A stretch of 53,526 nucleotides of DNA from Desulfuromonadaceae bacterium (GTDB lineage: Bacteria; Desulfobacterota; Desulfuromonadia; Desulfuromonadales; JAAYDE01). A program made the position numbers and the translations under genes. This document shows, one piece after another, positions 38,649 through 46,533 of the stretch. How positions within the stretch are numbered: position 1 is the first letter of the stretch; each line of letters begins with the position of its first letter. The notes beneath the pieces were generated by a model. It saw nothing but the letters and a program-made list of their open reading frames with translations, was not told where the DNA came from and made no database searches. The stretch covers positions 1 to 53,526 of the forward strand of contig JAAZDE010000099.1 of NCBI GenBank assembly GCA_012512925.1. The letters are read 5' to 3'.

Positions 38649-40178
38649 ATGAGCCTTCAGCCCGGCAGCCTTTCCGCCAGCCCATATGACCAGGCCCTTG
38701 CCGAAAATGTGCATCCGGCGGAGTGGATCAATCCCGAACCCGCATCGCGCTACAACCTGCTGGTTATCGGCGCCGGCCCCGCCGGCCTGGTGGCCGCGGC
38801 GGGAGCCGCCGGCCTGGGAGGGAAGGTGGCCCTGGTGGAAAAAAACCTGCTGGGTGGGGATTGCCTCAACTTCGGTTGCGTTCCTTCCAAAGGGATCATC
38901 CGCGCCGGCAGGGCGATTCGCGACGCGCGCAACGCCGCGGAATTCGGTGTGGTCAACGGCGAGAAACTGAAGGTCGACTTCACGGCGGCCTTTGAAAGAA
39001 TGCGCCAGGTTCGGGCGCGCCTCAGCAATCACGATTCGGCCCGACGTTTCCGAGAGGAGTTGGGTGTCGATGTGTTCTTTGGGGCGGCCCGGTTCACCGG
39101 TTCCGACACCGTGGAGGTAGAGGGGCAAAAACTCACTTTTCACCGCGCCGTGATCTGCACCGGATCCTTCGCCCGCATTCCGCCGATTCCCGGTCTTGAA
39201 GAGACCGGATACCTCACCAATGAAACGGTCTTTTCCCTGAACACTTGTCCCGAACGTCTGACCATAGTCGGCGGTGGGCCGATCGGCTGCGAGTTGGCCC
39301 AGGCCTTCGCCCATCTGGGAAGTACCGTTACCATTCTCAATTCGGGAAAACGGATTCTCCCCCGGGAGGACCCGGAAACCTCGGAGTTTATCCACAACGC
39401 CCTTGAGCGGGATGGCATCATTATCTACAATGAGATAAAGATCCTCGAGGCGACAAAAAGCGAAGGGGAAAAGCTCCTGATCTTTGAGCAACAGGACCAG
39501 CAGCGTTTCACCGTTTCCGCCGATCAGATTCTCATTGGCGCCGGACGCACCCCAAACGTCACCCAACTGGACCTGGAAAAGGCCGGCGTCGATTATGATC
39601 CCCTTGAAGGGATTCGGGTCAACAGCCGTCTGCGCACCGGTAATTCGCGGATTTACGCCGCGGGGGATGTCTGCAGCCCCTTCAAGTTTACCCACGCGGC
39701 GGACGCCATGGCGCGGATCGTGATCGCCAACGCCCTTTTCGGAGGGAGGCAGACCGTCTCCGGGCTGGTCATCCCCTGGTGTACCTATACCACGCCGGAG
39801 GTGGCCCACGTCGGCATGAACAGAAGGGAGGCGGAGGAAAAAAACATCGAGATCGACAGTTACTCGGTGTCCCTGGCCGAAGTGGACCGGGCCCTCCTTG
39901 ACGGCGAAGAGTACGGTTTCGTAACGGTCCATGTAAAAAAGGGAACGGATCGCATTCTCGGCGCCACCATCGTCGCCCGCAATGCGGGGGAAATGATCAA
40001 CGAGTTCACTCTGGCCATAACCGCCGGAATCGGTCTTTCCACCATCGCTGCCACCATCCATCCCTACCCTACCCAGGGGGAGGCGATCAAAAAGCTGGCC
40101 GACAGCTACAGACGAACCAGGCTTACCCCGGGGATAGGCAAGATACTGTCCATCTGGTTGCGCTGGAAACGAAATTAG
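38649..40178 (+). CDS. Mercuric-reductase-like pyridine nucleotide-disulfide oxidoreductase
   Basis: FAD flavoprotein of 509 residues. The start ATG 38649 has AAGGAA nine bases before it; the track start lies 99 bases upstream. FAD-binding [15 protein letters not shown] is near residue 37, the redox-active disulfide is [14 protein letters not shown] (Cys72 and Cys77), a second dinucleotide motif is [16 protein letters not shown], and the FAD C-terminal motif is IYAAGDV. The C-terminus carries HPYPTQGE, the counterpart of the HxHPT catalytic His-Glu pair of dihydrolipoamide dehydrogenases. It lacks the N-terminal metal-binding domain and the C-terminal Cys pair of true MerA, so mercury reduction is unlikely; the real substrate is unknown. 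It sits between trkH and tatA with short gaps. Confidence 0.9.
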   Translation: MSLQPGSLSASPYDQALAENVHPAEWINPEPASRYNLLVIGAGPAGLVAAAGAAGLGGKVALVEKNLLGGDCLNFGCVPSKGIIRAGRAIRDARNAAEFGVVNGEKLKVDFTAAFERMRQVRARLSNHDSARRFREELGVDVFFGAARFTGSDTVEVEGQKLTFHRAVICTGSFARIPPIPGLEETGYLTNETVFSLNTCPERLTIVGGGPIGCELAQAFAHLGSTVTILNSGKRILPREDPETSEFIHNALERDGIIIYNEIKILEATKSEGEKLLIFEQQDQQRFTVSADQILIGAGRTPNVTQLDLEKAGVDYDPLEGIRVNSRLRTGNSRIYAAGDVCSPFKFTHAADAMARIVIANALFGGRQTVSGLVIPWCTYTTPEVAHVGMNRREAEEKNIEIDSYSVSLAEVDRALLDGEEYGFVTVHVKKGTDRILGATIVARNAGEMINEFTLAITAGIGLSTIAATIHPYPTQGEAIKKLADSYRRTRLTPGIGKILSIWLRWKRN

Positions 40179-40206
40179 ACCGCAATTTTTTTATAAGGAA
40201 CCGCAT

Positions 40207-40395
40207 ATGTTCGGACTTGGCATACAGGAACTGCTTATCATCCTTGTGCTGGTGCTGATTCTCTTCGGCGCAGGCAAACTTCCTCAGGTGGGAGGGTCTC
40301 TTGGCAAGGGGGTGAAAAATTTTAAAAAAGGACTTTCCGGAGAAGATGAAAAGGATGAAGAAGCGGAAAAACCAAATGATTCGTCGAAAAAATGA
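40207..40395 (+). CDS. tatA: Twin-arginine translocase subunit TatA
   Basis: Small membrane protein of 62 residues. It begins [27 protein letters not shown], the single N-terminal membrane helix with the FG hinge motif of TatA/TatE, followed by an amphipathic helix ([16 protein letters not shown]) and an acidic/lysine tail. An AAGGA site precedes the ATG. It forms the protein-conducting part of the Tat pathway, which exports folded cofactor enzymes such as hydrogenases; no tatB or tatC is in this window. It starts 28 bases after the oxidoreductase gene. Confidence 0.93.
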   Translation: MFGLGIQELLIILVLVLILFGAGKLPQVGGSLGKGVKNFKKGLSGEDEKDEEAEKPNDSSKK

Positions 40396-40470
40396 AATAA
40401 CCTTTCCCCAAATCACCCGTTTTGACCCTCATCCACCTGTTCCCGGAGTTTCCTTCATCGGACAGTCGCC

Positions 40471-40779
40471 ATGCCCCTTCTGAGATGTGTCCTGTCCCCT
40501 TATCCCGGCCTTCCCACACAGTCGCGGTTCTGGGATGCTGTCCGTGTCGATTCCCGCACTCAGGTTCTTTCTCTCGATCCTTTCCAGGATGAGCGCGATG
40601 TGCTGCGGGAACTGCAGCGGCGCGGCGTGATCGGCGGCAAGGCTTTGCTGGAGAATTTTCACATCGAGAAAGCCGTCGATGAGGATTTGTGGCGGCTGCT
40701 TTATGTCCTGGGCAAAAAGCCGACCATCCTGCTGGAAATCAAACCGCCCCCGGATCGCCAACTCGATCTGTTTGCCTGA
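40471..40779 (+). CDS. Hypothetical protein upstream of sigma-54 regulator
   Basis: Frame of 102 residues with a weak ribosome binding site. No signal peptide or membrane segment; the middle is helical and charged (DERDVLRELQRRGVIGGKALLENFHIEKAVDEDLWRLL) and the end reads RQLDLFA. I do not recognise the family. The regulator gene starts 15 bases downstream, so the two are probably cotranscribed. No shadow gene on the other strand competes for the region, and codon use looks like the neighbours, which supports a real gene. Confidence 0.6.
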   Translation: MPLLRCVLSPYPGLPTQSRFWDAVRVDSRTQVLSLDPFQDERDVLRELQRRGVIGGKALLENFHIEKAVDEDLWRLLYVLGKKPTILLEIKPPPDRQLDLFA

Positions 40780-40794
40780 ACGGCGTCTGGAAAA

Positions 40795-42183
40795 ATGACA
40801 CAATCCAAGAAAACCATCTCGCCATTGATCCGCACCTCCACCGAAGCGATTCTGGAAAGCATCTCGGACGGTGTTTTCACCGTCGATCTGCAGTGGCGCA
40901 TCACCTCCTTCAACAGGGCCGCCGAAAAGATCACCGGCACTCCCCGTCAGGAAGCCATCGGGCGGCTCTGTTCCGAGGTCTTCCGCTGCAGTATGTGCGA
41001 AGCGGAATGCGCCTTGCGCAAAACCATTCGCAACGGCAAGGCGATCATCGGCCGGTCGGGCTACATCATCAATGCCGAGGGCGCCCGCATCCCCATCAGC
41101 GTCTCCACCGCAGCGCTGCGGGATGAAACGGGAACCATCATCGGCGGGGCGGAGACCTTCCGCGATTTGAGCGAAATCGAAGCCCTGCGCCGTGAGTTGG
41201 AAGGAAGTTCCAGGGTCGGCGACCTGGTCAGCCACAGCCCGCTGATGCAGCACATCTTCGAAATCCTTCCCGCTGTCGCCGCCAGCCCCAGCACCGTGCT
41301 GATCACCGGGGAAACCGGGACCGGCAAAGAACTGATCGCCCGCACCCTTCATGAACTGAGCCCCCGCCATAAGGGCCCGTTTGTCGCCGTCAACTGCGGA
41401 GCGTTGCCCGATACTCTCCTGGAATCGGAGCTTTTCGGCTACAAGGCCGGCGCCTTCACCGGAGCCGCCAGGGACAAATCGGGGCGATTCACCCTGGCCT
41501 CCGGCGGAACTCTTTTTCTCGATGAAATCGGTGAGGTGAGTCCCGCCCTGCAGGTGCGTCTGTTGCGGGTCCTCCAGGAAAAAACCTTTGAACCCCTCGG
41601 TGCCACCCGCAGTGAGAACTCCGACGTCCGCATCTTGGCCGCCACCAACCGGGATCTGGGTGATCTGGTGAAGCAGGAGCGTTTCCGGGAGGATCTCTAT
41701 TATCGGATCAATGTGATTCGTCTGGAACTTCCGCCTCTCAGAAAACGTAAAGAGGATATTCCCCTGCTGACGAACCATTTCATCGAACATTTCAACCGTC
41801 TCCAGGGCCGCTCGATCCGTGCCGTCAGCGGGGAAGTCCTGTCCCTGCTTATGGCCCATGACTGGCCCGGCAACATCCGGGAGCTCGAGAACATCATCGA
41901 AAGGGCGTTTATCATGTGCCGGGACGAGGTGATCCATATCCCCCATCTCCCACCCGAATTGACCCGGCATCCTGAAACGGCCGCCTCCGGCGTCGATATC
42001 CGCACCGCCCGGGAACTGCTGGAAACGGAAACCATCCGCAAGGCCTTACAGGAGTGCGACTACAATCGCCTCGCCGCCGCCAAAAAACTCGGCATCCATA
42101 AAAGCACCCTGTTCCGCAAAATCGCTCAATTGGATATTTCCCTCCCTTTGCGTGACGGCCGTTCCAGAAAAAAAGTCCAATAA
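40795..42183 (+). CDS. Sigma-54-dependent activator with Cys-rich PAS domain
   Basis: NtrC-family transcription activator of 462 residues. Residues about 12-128 are a PAS domain holding a cysteine group, Cys59, Cys65, Cys68 and Cys72 (CSxxxxRCSMCEAEC), which may bind a metal or Fe-S cluster or sense redox state. The central AAA+ domain has Walker A GETGTGKE (172-179), the sigma-54 contact loop GAFTGA (219-224), LFLDEIGEV, and DVRILAATNRDL. The C-terminus is a Fis-type helix-turn-helix (NRLAAAKKLGIHKSTLFRKI). All catalytic elements are intact. The nearest downstream gene is the NifX-like protein, but no convincing -24/-12 promoter was found in the 280 bases between them, so its target promoter may be elsewhere. 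Confidence 0.94.
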   Translation: MTQSKKTISPLIRTSTEAILESISDGVFTVDLQWRITSFNRAAEKITGTPRQEAIGRLCSEVFRCSMCEAECALRKTIRNGKAIIGRSGYIINAEGARIPISVSTAALRDETGTIIGGAETFRDLSEIEALRRELEGSSRVGDLVSHSPLMQHIFEILPAVAASPSTVLITGETGTGKELIARTLHELSPRHKGPFVAVNCGALPDTLLESELFGYKAGAFTGAARDKSGRFTLASGGTLFLDEIGEVSPALQVRLLRVLQEKTFEPLGATRSENSDVRILAATNRDLGDLVKQERFREDLYYRINVIRLELPPLRKRKEDIPLLTNHFIEHFNRLQGRSIRAVSGEVLSLLMAHDWPGNIRELENIIERAFIMCRDEVIHIPHLPPELTRHPETAASGVDIRTARELLETETIRKALQECDYNRLAAAKKLGIHKSTLFRKIAQLDISLPLRDGRSRKKVQ

Positions 42184-42463
42184 TCCTCTTATCGCCCCTT
42201 CATTTGTTAAAGGCCTTTTTCCGCCCTTTTCTTTCATTGACGGAATGAAAATGATTTGCGAGGATTGCTTCCGGTTGTGCCCGGCCAGGGACAATGACTC
42301 GGCGGCGAAACCGACCCTCGCTGGTGGACACGACCGGCAAAGAGTCCTTTTCCCGCCCGCCGTTCCGGTATTCGAGCTGCCATCCGCATCGGAAAAACCC
42401 CTCTCCGCTCATCGCAAAAAGACGGAGACCACCTGAAAACAAAGTGAAGAAGGAGAACACAAC

Positions 42464-42802
42464 GTGAAAATCGCCATTCCCCTGGCCAATGGAAAACTGT
42501 CGATTCATTTTGGCCATTGTAAACAATTCGCACTGCTGGAGGTCGATCCCTCTTCCCGCCGGATTCTGCGACGGGAAGACCTTGAAGCCCCGCCCCACGA
42601 ACCGGGCCTGCTTCCTCCATGGCTGGCGGATCAGGGAGCCAACGTCATCATAACCGGTGGCATGGGACAGCGGGCCCAGGCGCTGTTTGCCCAGGAAGGA
42701 ATTCAGGTCATCGTGGGGGCTCCCGTCGACACCCCGGAAAGCATCGCCGCCTCCTATCTGGCCGGAACCTTACAGACCGGTGCCAACCCCTGCGATCACT
42801 GA
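42464..42802 (+). CDS. NifX/NifB-family dinitrogenase-cofactor-type protein
   Basis: Small protein of 112 residues in the dinitrogenase iron-molybdenum cofactor fold (MTH1175-like). It shows the N-terminal MKIAIPLANGKLSIHFGHCKQFALLEVD, where HFGHC is the family motif, the central loop ITGGMGQRAQALF, and VDTPESIAASYLAGTL near the C-terminus, ending in Cys-Asp-His. A GAAGGAG site precedes the GTG start (42464). These stand-alone proteins are widespread in anaerobes and are often found beside sigma-54 regulators and Mrp-type ATPases; they are not by themselves evidence of nitrogen fixation. The frame between it and the regulator (42184-42463) holds no other supported gene. Confidence 0.9.
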   Translation: MKIAIPLANGKLSIHFGHCKQFALLEVDPSSRRILRREDLEAPPHEPGLLPPWLADQGANVIITGGMGQRAQALFAQEGIQVIVGAPVDTPESIAASYLAGTLQTGANPCDH

Positions 42803-42978
42803 CGTTCCCGGGGAGTCGACCCTCTCCGCCAACAGGAGGTCTTCAGGTCCGTGCCCTTTTCCGACGGGCCTGACGAATATGGCATTCAACCGGACCGGGC
42901 CTCCCCCTTTTCATCCCGGCTAGAATCGCAAACACCTCGGTAACCGTTCGAAAACTTTTACATCAGAGGAGGAAACCA

Positions 42979-43677
42979 ATGCCAGGAAAATCGCAAATCT
43001 TCGATAGCTGGTCGGACAAATACGAGCAGTGGTTTGCCACCCCTCTCGGAAAAATCGTTCGGGAAACCGAGCTCAACCTGCTGCTGGAGTATCTGGCCCC
43101 TGCCCCGGGCGAACGGATCCTCGACGCCGGTTGCGGCACCGGCATCTTCACCACCGACTTCCTGGCCGCCGGAGCAGAAGTGGTGGGTATGGACATCTCC
43201 GCCGCCATGCTTCAGACCGCGGCCCGCAAAGCCACCAGGATATCCAAAGAGAAGGATTTTCTGGCGGTCAAGGGGAACATCCTCGATCTGCCTTTCCTGG
43301 ATGGCACTTTCGACAAGGTGATTTCCAACACCGCCCTCGAATTTATCGCCGAAGGGAATGAAGCTGTCGGTGAACTGTTCCGGGTGCTGAAACCGGGGGG
43401 CCTCCTGGTCATCGCCACTCTCAACCGCCTCTCGCCCTGGGCCGAAGAACGTATCGGGCGCGCCAAGCGAGGGGAAACCGACCTTTACGACAAGGCTTTT
43501 TTCCGTTCCCCCCAGGAACTTCTGGCTCTGGCGCCGGTTTCCGGAGAATTCAGGACGGTGGTCCACTTCTTCAAGGACGAGGAACCGGAAAAGGCGCGAC
43601 GGATTGAACGGGAAGGAATCGAGAAAAAACTCGACACGGGAGCATTCCTGGTGGCGAAATGGGTCAAGCCGAACTGA
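42979..43677 (+). CDS. Class I SAM-dependent methyltransferase
   Basis: Cytoplasmic methyltransferase of 232 residues with a Methyltransf_11 type fold. Motif I is ILDAGCGTGIFTTDFLAAG (residues about 42-60), motif II includes VVGMDISAAML, and the segment DLPFLDGTFDKVISNTALEFI is the usual post-I/motif IV region, followed by VLKPGGLLVIATLN. A strong GGAGGAAACC lies before the ATG. The N-terminal FDSWSDKYEQWFATPLGKIVRETE resembles methyltransferases of quinone or small-molecule type, but the substrate cannot be named. It stands alone between the NifX-like gene and a long spacer. Confidence 0.88.
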   Translation: MPGKSQIFDSWSDKYEQWFATPLGKIVRETELNLLLEYLAPAPGERILDAGCGTGIFTTDFLAAGAEVVGMDISAAMLQTAARKATRISKEKDFLAVKGNILDLPFLDGTFDKVISNTALEFIAEGNEAVGELFRVLKPGGLLVIATLNRLSPWAEERIGRAKRGETDLYDKAFFRSPQELLALAPVSGEFRTVVHFFKDEEPEKARRIEREGIEKKLDTGAFLVAKWVKPN

Positions 43678-44100
43678 CATGCTGCTGAAAATCGCCCTGT
43701 TAGGCCGGTTGAGACGCCCTCCCCTGGCGCGATGTGTCGCTGGAAACGCTGGCTACCCGGACCGACACTCAAAGGGAATCGTGTCAAGAAAGGATGGACC
43801 CCGTCTGATCCAGCGGAAATAGCCATCATGGCCCGGTGCCATATCAGCGAGACGAAGAAAGGCTGACGGACCCTCGGCCAGGATAAGGCCCGCAAACCGG
43901 CCTGGGTCGTCAATTTCGATTTCCGGGCATTTCTGTAAGGGAGGGGCGAAACGAATTACTTTAAAACGGTCCCGGAACCTTCGAAACGCGTGCCTGTTCG
44001 GATTGAGTTTCCGTTATTCGGTTGTATAATGGGAATAACCTCATTCTAGCCCCTAAATTCTTATTTTAAAAATGGTTTTCTGTGAGGAAAGGAGCGGGCC
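43678..44100 (+). other. Long spacer carrying a strong promoter near its end
   Basis: About 420 bases between the methyltransferase gene and a small stress-type gene. The first 240 bases have no supported coding frame or recognisable riboswitch; the last 100 bases become AT-rich and contain the promoter listed separately. No terminator with a T-tract is visible after the methyltransferase. Confidence 0.5.
44003..44030 (+). promoter_or_regulatory. Strong sigma-70 promoter for the coiled-coil stress-type gene
   Basis: TTGAGT and a perfect TATAAT are 16 bases apart, followed by an AT-rich leader of about 65 bases and the GAAAGGAG site of the next gene. Confidence 0.75.
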
Positions 44101-44346
44101 ATGCGTATCAGAGAAGAATACGAGGACATCTTCAAATCAGAACTTGATGAAATAATGCGTCAGATTAAAACCCTGGCTTTGACTCACAGAGATGAGGATA
44201 CGTTCAGAGACTTGATGGACAAGGAGCAAAAAGCCCTGCTGAAACTGCGGGAACTTCGGGCGTCATCCAAAGACGTTTGGGGCGAAATCAAAACGGACCT
44301 CGAAAGATCCTTTGATGACTTGAGCAGAGCTTTGGCCAAATTTTAA
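44101..44346 (+). CDS. Small coiled-coil protein, sll1863-like stress-response type
   Basis: Highly charged, all-helical protein of 81 residues that should form a coiled coil. The C-terminal half (LRELRASSKDVWGEIKTDLERSFDDLSRALAKF) closely matches the pattern of the sll1863-family stress-response proteins, which end in a Trp-containing helix followed by a DL..AL..F motif. No membrane segment. A GAAAGGAG lies upstream of the ATG and a strong promoter precedes it, suggesting high or inducible expression. The molecular role of the family is poorly known. It is convergent with the unknown gene at 44478. Confidence 0.8.
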   Translation: MRIREEYEDIFKSELDEIMRQIKTLALTHRDEDTFRDLMDKEQKALLKLRELRASSKDVWGEIKTDLERSFDDLSRALAKF

Positions 44347-44477
44347 TGAGAAAAATACCGCTAAACAGGAGAAATCTTTTTGCGCCGGGATGTCCTCCGC
44401 CAAGTTTCAGGGGCACGCAAATTTAAGCTTCAATCTGTTGAATTTTCAAAGAGAAACCTTCAAAACCAAGCCCCAGG

Positions 44478-45116
44478 TCATTTCCGCAATGCCACCTGGA
44501 GGGAGGAAAACATGGTTTTTCCGGCTCCATAAGTTGAGCTGATGTTAATATTCTTCGCATTAAACTTCCCTGTTACAACAACTCTCCCTTCCTCGGGTGC
44601 AATCTTGGTCAATTCCAAAAACTTCAGGGCTGTATCCAGCCAACTGTCCAACCCGTCAAGGGAAAATTCCACAACCCCATTTTTATCGGAGAGCTGGCGG
44701 AGTTTCATTTCAAGAAAATCCTGGCCGGTTACGATGCTGAAAAATCGATTCCCTAGAGAAGCGAAAACTCCGCGAATATCCGACTTGTCGATCACCATGG
44801 TTTTTTCCTCTACTTTGAATCGAACCCTGTGGCGCCCTTCTTCCCATGCCGGTTCAAGGGCTACCGCCTTGACTGCAAAATTTACCGTCACGCCCCTATT
44901 AAACACCTTGCCGGAGACGTTAACCCCACCGTAAAAGCTTTTAATGGCAAGCTGTTTGAGCTCCGCACCAGCCGTTTTACCCAGCCTGCTCAGGTTCTTT
45001 TCAAGAATTTTATTGATAAGGTCATCCCTGACGGGAAAGTTTTTCGCTTCTAACACCTTGTCACCAATTCTAGCTAGAGCCTCTTTACAGACTTTGGCTT
45101 TTTCCCTTAAATTCAT
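44478..45116 (-). CDS. Uncharacterised protein, 212 residues
   Basis: Frame on the minus strand; the start ATG at 45116 (MNLREKAKVCKEAL) is chosen because the extra upstream residues of the track ORF (to 45470) run through a terminator-like hairpin and overlap the neighbouring U32-like gene. GAGG lies about ten bases upstream. The N-terminal ~55 residues are helical and basic; the rest alternates beta strands (GVNVSGKVFNRGVTVNFAVKAVALEPAW, and RVVVTGKFNAKNI near the end), a pattern seen in lipid-binding or periplasmic beta-barrel-like folds such as the LmeA/DUF2993 group, although no signal peptide is visible. I cannot name a family. Confidence 0.65.
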   Translation of the reverse strand: MNLREKAKVCKEALARIGDKVLEAKNFPVRDDLINKILEKNLSRLGKTAGAELKQLAIKSFYGGVNVSGKVFNRGVTVNFAVKAVALEPAWEEGRHRVRFKVEEKTMVIDKSDIRGVFASLGNRFFSIVTGQDFLEMKLRQLSDKNGVVEFSLDGLDSWLDTALKFLELTKIAPEEGRVVVTGKFNAKNINISSTYGAGKTMFSSLQVALRK

Positions 45117-45200
45117 CAGATTTAGACCTCGAAACCATATTTTTTGAGGAGTTCCCGGCAAAGAGAACCTGGGGATGCTGTCTAAAGATCTCGATAGACG

Positions 45201-45236
45201 AAGCCCCGGAAAACCAAAAGTCGTCCGGGGCTTTTT
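45201..45236 (+). terminator. Hairpin with T-tract between U32-like and unknown gene
   Basis: Perfect 10-bp stem AAGCCCCGGA / TCCGGGGCTT with a 13-nt loop and five Ts on the plus strand. Both flanking genes read on the minus strand, where it lies just after the U32-like stop; there the stem is present but the T-tract is on the wrong side. It may stop antisense transcription from the plus strand or act in both directions. Confidence 0.5.
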
Positions 45237-45276
45237 CCATCGTAGCAGAAAGCAGAAAAGGAAAAAAAGGGGAAAT

Positions 45277-46401
45277 CTACATTCTCCCGTCAAGCGTCGA
45301 TTGTTTTTTGGCCCGGGAAGCCGGACGGGAGGGCCTGGGCAGATCGGCGAAGGATTCGATCCAGCGTCCGAACAGCGTTTCGCACTTGCGGCAAGCCCTA
45401 CAGTTCTTGTCGCAGGAAGCCACGGTCTCGAAAAAATCACCAGGCAATTTGGCGTTGTCGATAAACACATCCTTGGAAAGGATCTGGGTGGCGTCGAGAA
45501 GATCGAGCAGATTGCCGTTGTATTTCCGGTCCAGGTAAGCCTGAAAGATCATCTTCATGCGATTGGGCGGCAGGGTCTTGCCACAGACCTTGAGGATGTC
45601 GGCCAGCCCTTCCAGGTGATGGATATCTTCCGGTCGCACGAAGGGAGAACGAAACACGTTGGCCGGATTCCTGAGGTTGCTGTTCTGACAGCCGTAGAGC
45701 TTGTTCAGGTTGAAGTCGTCGCAATCCGTGTCGCGATGGATCTGTTGTTGATTGTGATCATTGGACATGGAGATGAAGATGTCGTGATTGACCTTGAAGG
45801 GGCAGTGGAGCATACATCCCTCGTTGACCAGAACCTCGATCTTCAGTTTGGAATCAAAATCTTTCAGTTGCCCGCAAAGCCGCCGCAATCCCTGAAGATC
45901 CCGATTCAATCCGCGATCAATAATGACCTTTTTAGTGCGGAAAGCACCGCAGGCATCCTCAAGATAGCGGCGCATGGTGTGAAACTTCCCGATGGTGTCG
46001 ATAAAACAGTTGACGCTCGGCACCAGTTCCAGTTCCCCAATTCGCGGCTCGATGGCGATCAGTCGGCGGATATAGAAAAAATCAAGAAAAATGATCCCAT
46101 GCAACTGACCCTGATCATGGAGGTCCAGCATCAGGCGGGCGTTTTCCCGCACGTTGCCGGCGGAGTAATTGATGGGTGGGTTGTAGCGCCCGTTCAGGGT
46201 CACATACTTTTTGATCTTATCCGGCACTTTTTGCAGAGCCAGCAACAGTTCGTCGTAAGTCGGCTTGCTGTAGATGACCCTGGCGTCGTTCATGTAAGCG
46301 CTGGGGAGGGTGAAAAAGATGGAATAGATCTTTTCCTGATGAGCCTGGATTATCGACGACATGAAATCATCGGTGGTTTTGAGGGGGATATCGAATTGCA
46401 T
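45277..46401 (-). CDS. Peptidase U32-like protein with C-terminal cysteine cluster
   Basis: Protein of 374 residues with the U32 hallmark EVLVNEGCMLHCPFKVNHD near residues 188-206, on a TIM-barrel-type scaffold (NGRYNPPINYS, VPSVNCFIDTIGKFH). Relatives such as UbiU/UbiV and RlhA use Fe-S clusters and act on small molecules or RNA rather than as peptidases. The C-terminal region has VASCDKNCRACRKC, a CxxxCxxCxxC pattern, after which the chain ends in a basic, Ser/Pro-rich tail. Together with the conserved Cys residues in the core these could hold one or two metal clusters (inference). It lies downstream of ahcY, separated by a perfect hairpin, so it is likely its own unit. Confidence 0.8.
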   Translation of the reverse strand: MQFDIPLKTTDDFMSSIIQAHQEKIYSIFFTLPSAYMNDARVIYSKPTYDELLLALQKVPDKIKKYVTLNGRYNPPINYSAGNVRENARLMLDLHDQGQLHGIIFLDFFYIRRLIAIEPRIGELELVPSVNCFIDTIGKFHTMRRYLEDACGAFRTKKVIIDRGLNRDLQGLRRLCGQLKDFDSKLKIEVLVNEGCMLHCPFKVNHDIFISMSNDHNQQQIHRDTDCDDFNLNKLYGCQNSNLRNPANVFRSPFVRPEDIHHLEGLADILKVCGKTLPPNRMKMIFQAYLDRKYNGNLLDLLDATQILSKDVFIDNAKLPGDFFETVASCDKNCRACRKCETLFGRWIESFADLPRPSRPASRAKKQSTLDGRM

Positions 46402-46496
46402 GCAATCACCTGTGCGAATATTGAAATTTCCCTAAAAGGGTCTTTGACTATACCCCGCGGAGCCGGACGACATCAACACGAAAAGGTTTTTAGAGT

Positions 46497-46526
46497 GAAA
46501 GGGGCGATTATCGAATCGCCCCTTTC
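46497..46526 (-). terminator. Perfect 13-bp hairpin after ahcY
   Basis: GAAAGGGGCGATT and its exact complement flank a 4-nt loop, starting 8 bases after the ahcY stop. There is no clean T-tract on either side, but position and strength fit a terminator or mRNA 3'-end protector. Confidence 0.55.
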
Positions 46527-46533
46527 ATAATTT

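Noticed and set aside
36546-40061. Minus-strand frame of 1171 codons
   Set aside because: It lies opposite trkA, trkH and the flavoprotein gene, which all have strong family motifs; its own text is low-complexity Gly/Asp/Gln/Glu without any motif. It is a GC-bias shadow.
42152-42436. Frame with ICEDCFRLCP between the sigma-54 regulator and the NifX-like gene
   Set aside because: The CxxC element is tempting, but the frame begins inside the regulator, has no Shine-Dalgarno at the internal ATGs and the rest is not protein-like.
42184-42463. Possible sigma-54 promoter before the NifX-like gene
   Set aside because: Searched by eye for GG-N10-GC with the TGGCAC/TTGC context; no site has both halves at the right spacing.
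43678-43940. Cyclic-di-GMP (GEMM) or other riboswitch in the spacer
   Set aside because: The conserved cores were not found when read by eye, and the next gene begins well beyond this part with its own promoter between.
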